Of a stretch of 7,072 nucleotides of DNA, positions 6,740 through 7,072 are shown one piece after another; the first letter of the stretch is position 1; each line of letters begins with the position of its first letter. The notes beneath the pieces are model-generated. The model had not been told where the DNA came from, did no database searches, and saw only the letters and a program-made list of their open reading frames with translations. Position numbers and translations under genes: made by a program. This stretch comes from Methanobacteriaceae archaeon (GTDB lineage: Archaea > Methanobacteriota > Methanobacteria > Methanobacteriales > Methanobacteriaceae), in the NCBI GenBank assembly GCA_030681145.1, contig JAUXXK010000106.1:1-7072 (forward strand), given 5' to 3'.

Positions 6740-7072
6740 TTAGGAACTATGGTATTCATTAAGTGACCGAACCGTGATTTTACCGTCTTTTACTTCCCCA
6801 ATTGCATTTAAAGCTGCCCGAGCCCCGGCCAAAGTAGTCACATAAGGTATTCCCAATTCAATAGCCATTCTCCTTATTAAATAACCATCATCAGCAGACT
6901 GTTTTCCAGAAGGTGTATTTATTATCAGGCCAATCTCTTTATTTCTAATTGAATCTCGTATATTGGGAGATCCTTGACTTACTTTTCTTATTATTTCAAT
7001 ATCTGCCACATCTTTAACAGCACGAGCAGTTCCCTTAGTTGCAACTAAATCAAATCCAAGTTCATCAGCTTT
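6740..7072 (-). CDS. carB: Carbamoyl-phosphate synthase large subunit, C-terminal MGS-like domain (5' partial)
   Basis: The frame is open from the right edge (first whole codon at 7072) to the TAA at 6742-6740, so only the last 110 residues are visible. A GTG at 7009 is internal. The sequence runs through the methylglyoxal-synthase-like fold of CarB: ELGFDLVATKGTARAV, then KVSQGSPNIRDSI, GLIINTPSGKQSADDGYLIRR and IPYVTTLAGARAALNAI, ending in VRSLNEYHSS. This domain is the allosteric region of carbamoyl-phosphate synthase (uridylate and ornithine in the bacterial enzyme), which makes carbamoyl phosphate for pyrimidines and arginine in the cytosol. Because only the tail is seen, it cannot be told whether the host has one full-length CarB or the split CarB1/CarB2 form known from some methanogens. 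A U-tract terminator follows at once, so carB is the last gene of its transcript. Confidence 0.95.
   Translation of the reverse strand, partial: KADELGFDLVATKGTARAVKDVADIEIIRKVSQGSPNIRDSIRNKEIGLIINTPSGKQSADDGYLIRRMAIELGIPYVTTLAGARAALNAIGEVKDGKITVRSLNEYHSS

Overview
The window looks like chromosomal DNA of a methanogenic archaeon, most likely of the order Methanobacteriales (Methanobacterium-like). The reasons are a TfuA protein of the type linked to thioamidation of methyl-coenzyme M reductase, a four-CBS protein of the MJ1225 kind, archaeal box A-like promoters, GGTG-type ribosome binding sites, U-tract terminators and a strongly AT-rich background. The genus is inferred from protein style, not proven. 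No rRNA, tRNA, CRISPR array, insertion sequence or phage gene was seen. No gene-free stretch exceeds about 170 bases.

Left part, + strand (1-1716): the 3' part of tfuA, cut by the window edge, is followed by a gene for a LarE-family PP-loop sulfur transferase with an extra C-terminal domain of about 100 residues. Both are sulfur-related. A working idea is that this LarE-like enzyme feeds sulfur to a nearby sulfur-incorporation step such as McrA thioglycine formation, since no larA, larB or larC is in view. The pair sits behind a tandem box A-like repeat and ends in a convergent, AT-rich intergenic region containing a three-arm inverted-repeat cluster.

Middle part, - strand (4770 down to 1858): an amidohydrolase of the deaminase/chlorohydrolase type is followed after 5 bases by a universal stress protein, then, from its own likely promoter, a four-CBS-domain adenylate-sensor-like protein. 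That gene is tightly coupled (TAATATG) to an unrecognised 140-residue protein. Usp and CBS proteins typically bind ATP/AMP, so this cluster looks like a nucleotide or energy sensing module beside a purine-like deaminase. The unknown gene is a candidate partner of the CBS protein.

Right part, - strand (6569-4911 and 7072-6740): a secreted protein carries a His-Gly ... Ala-Cys pair typical of clan CD cysteine peptidases (caspase/gingipain/CHAT), two PKD domains and a basic CARDB-like C-terminal domain. At the right edge is the C-terminal MGS-like allosteric domain of the carbamoyl-phosphate synthase large subunit (carB). Both genes end in paired oligo-U tracts that look like archaeal terminators. 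The most novel items are the putative secreted archaeal caspase-fold peptidase and the LarE fusion next to tfuA.
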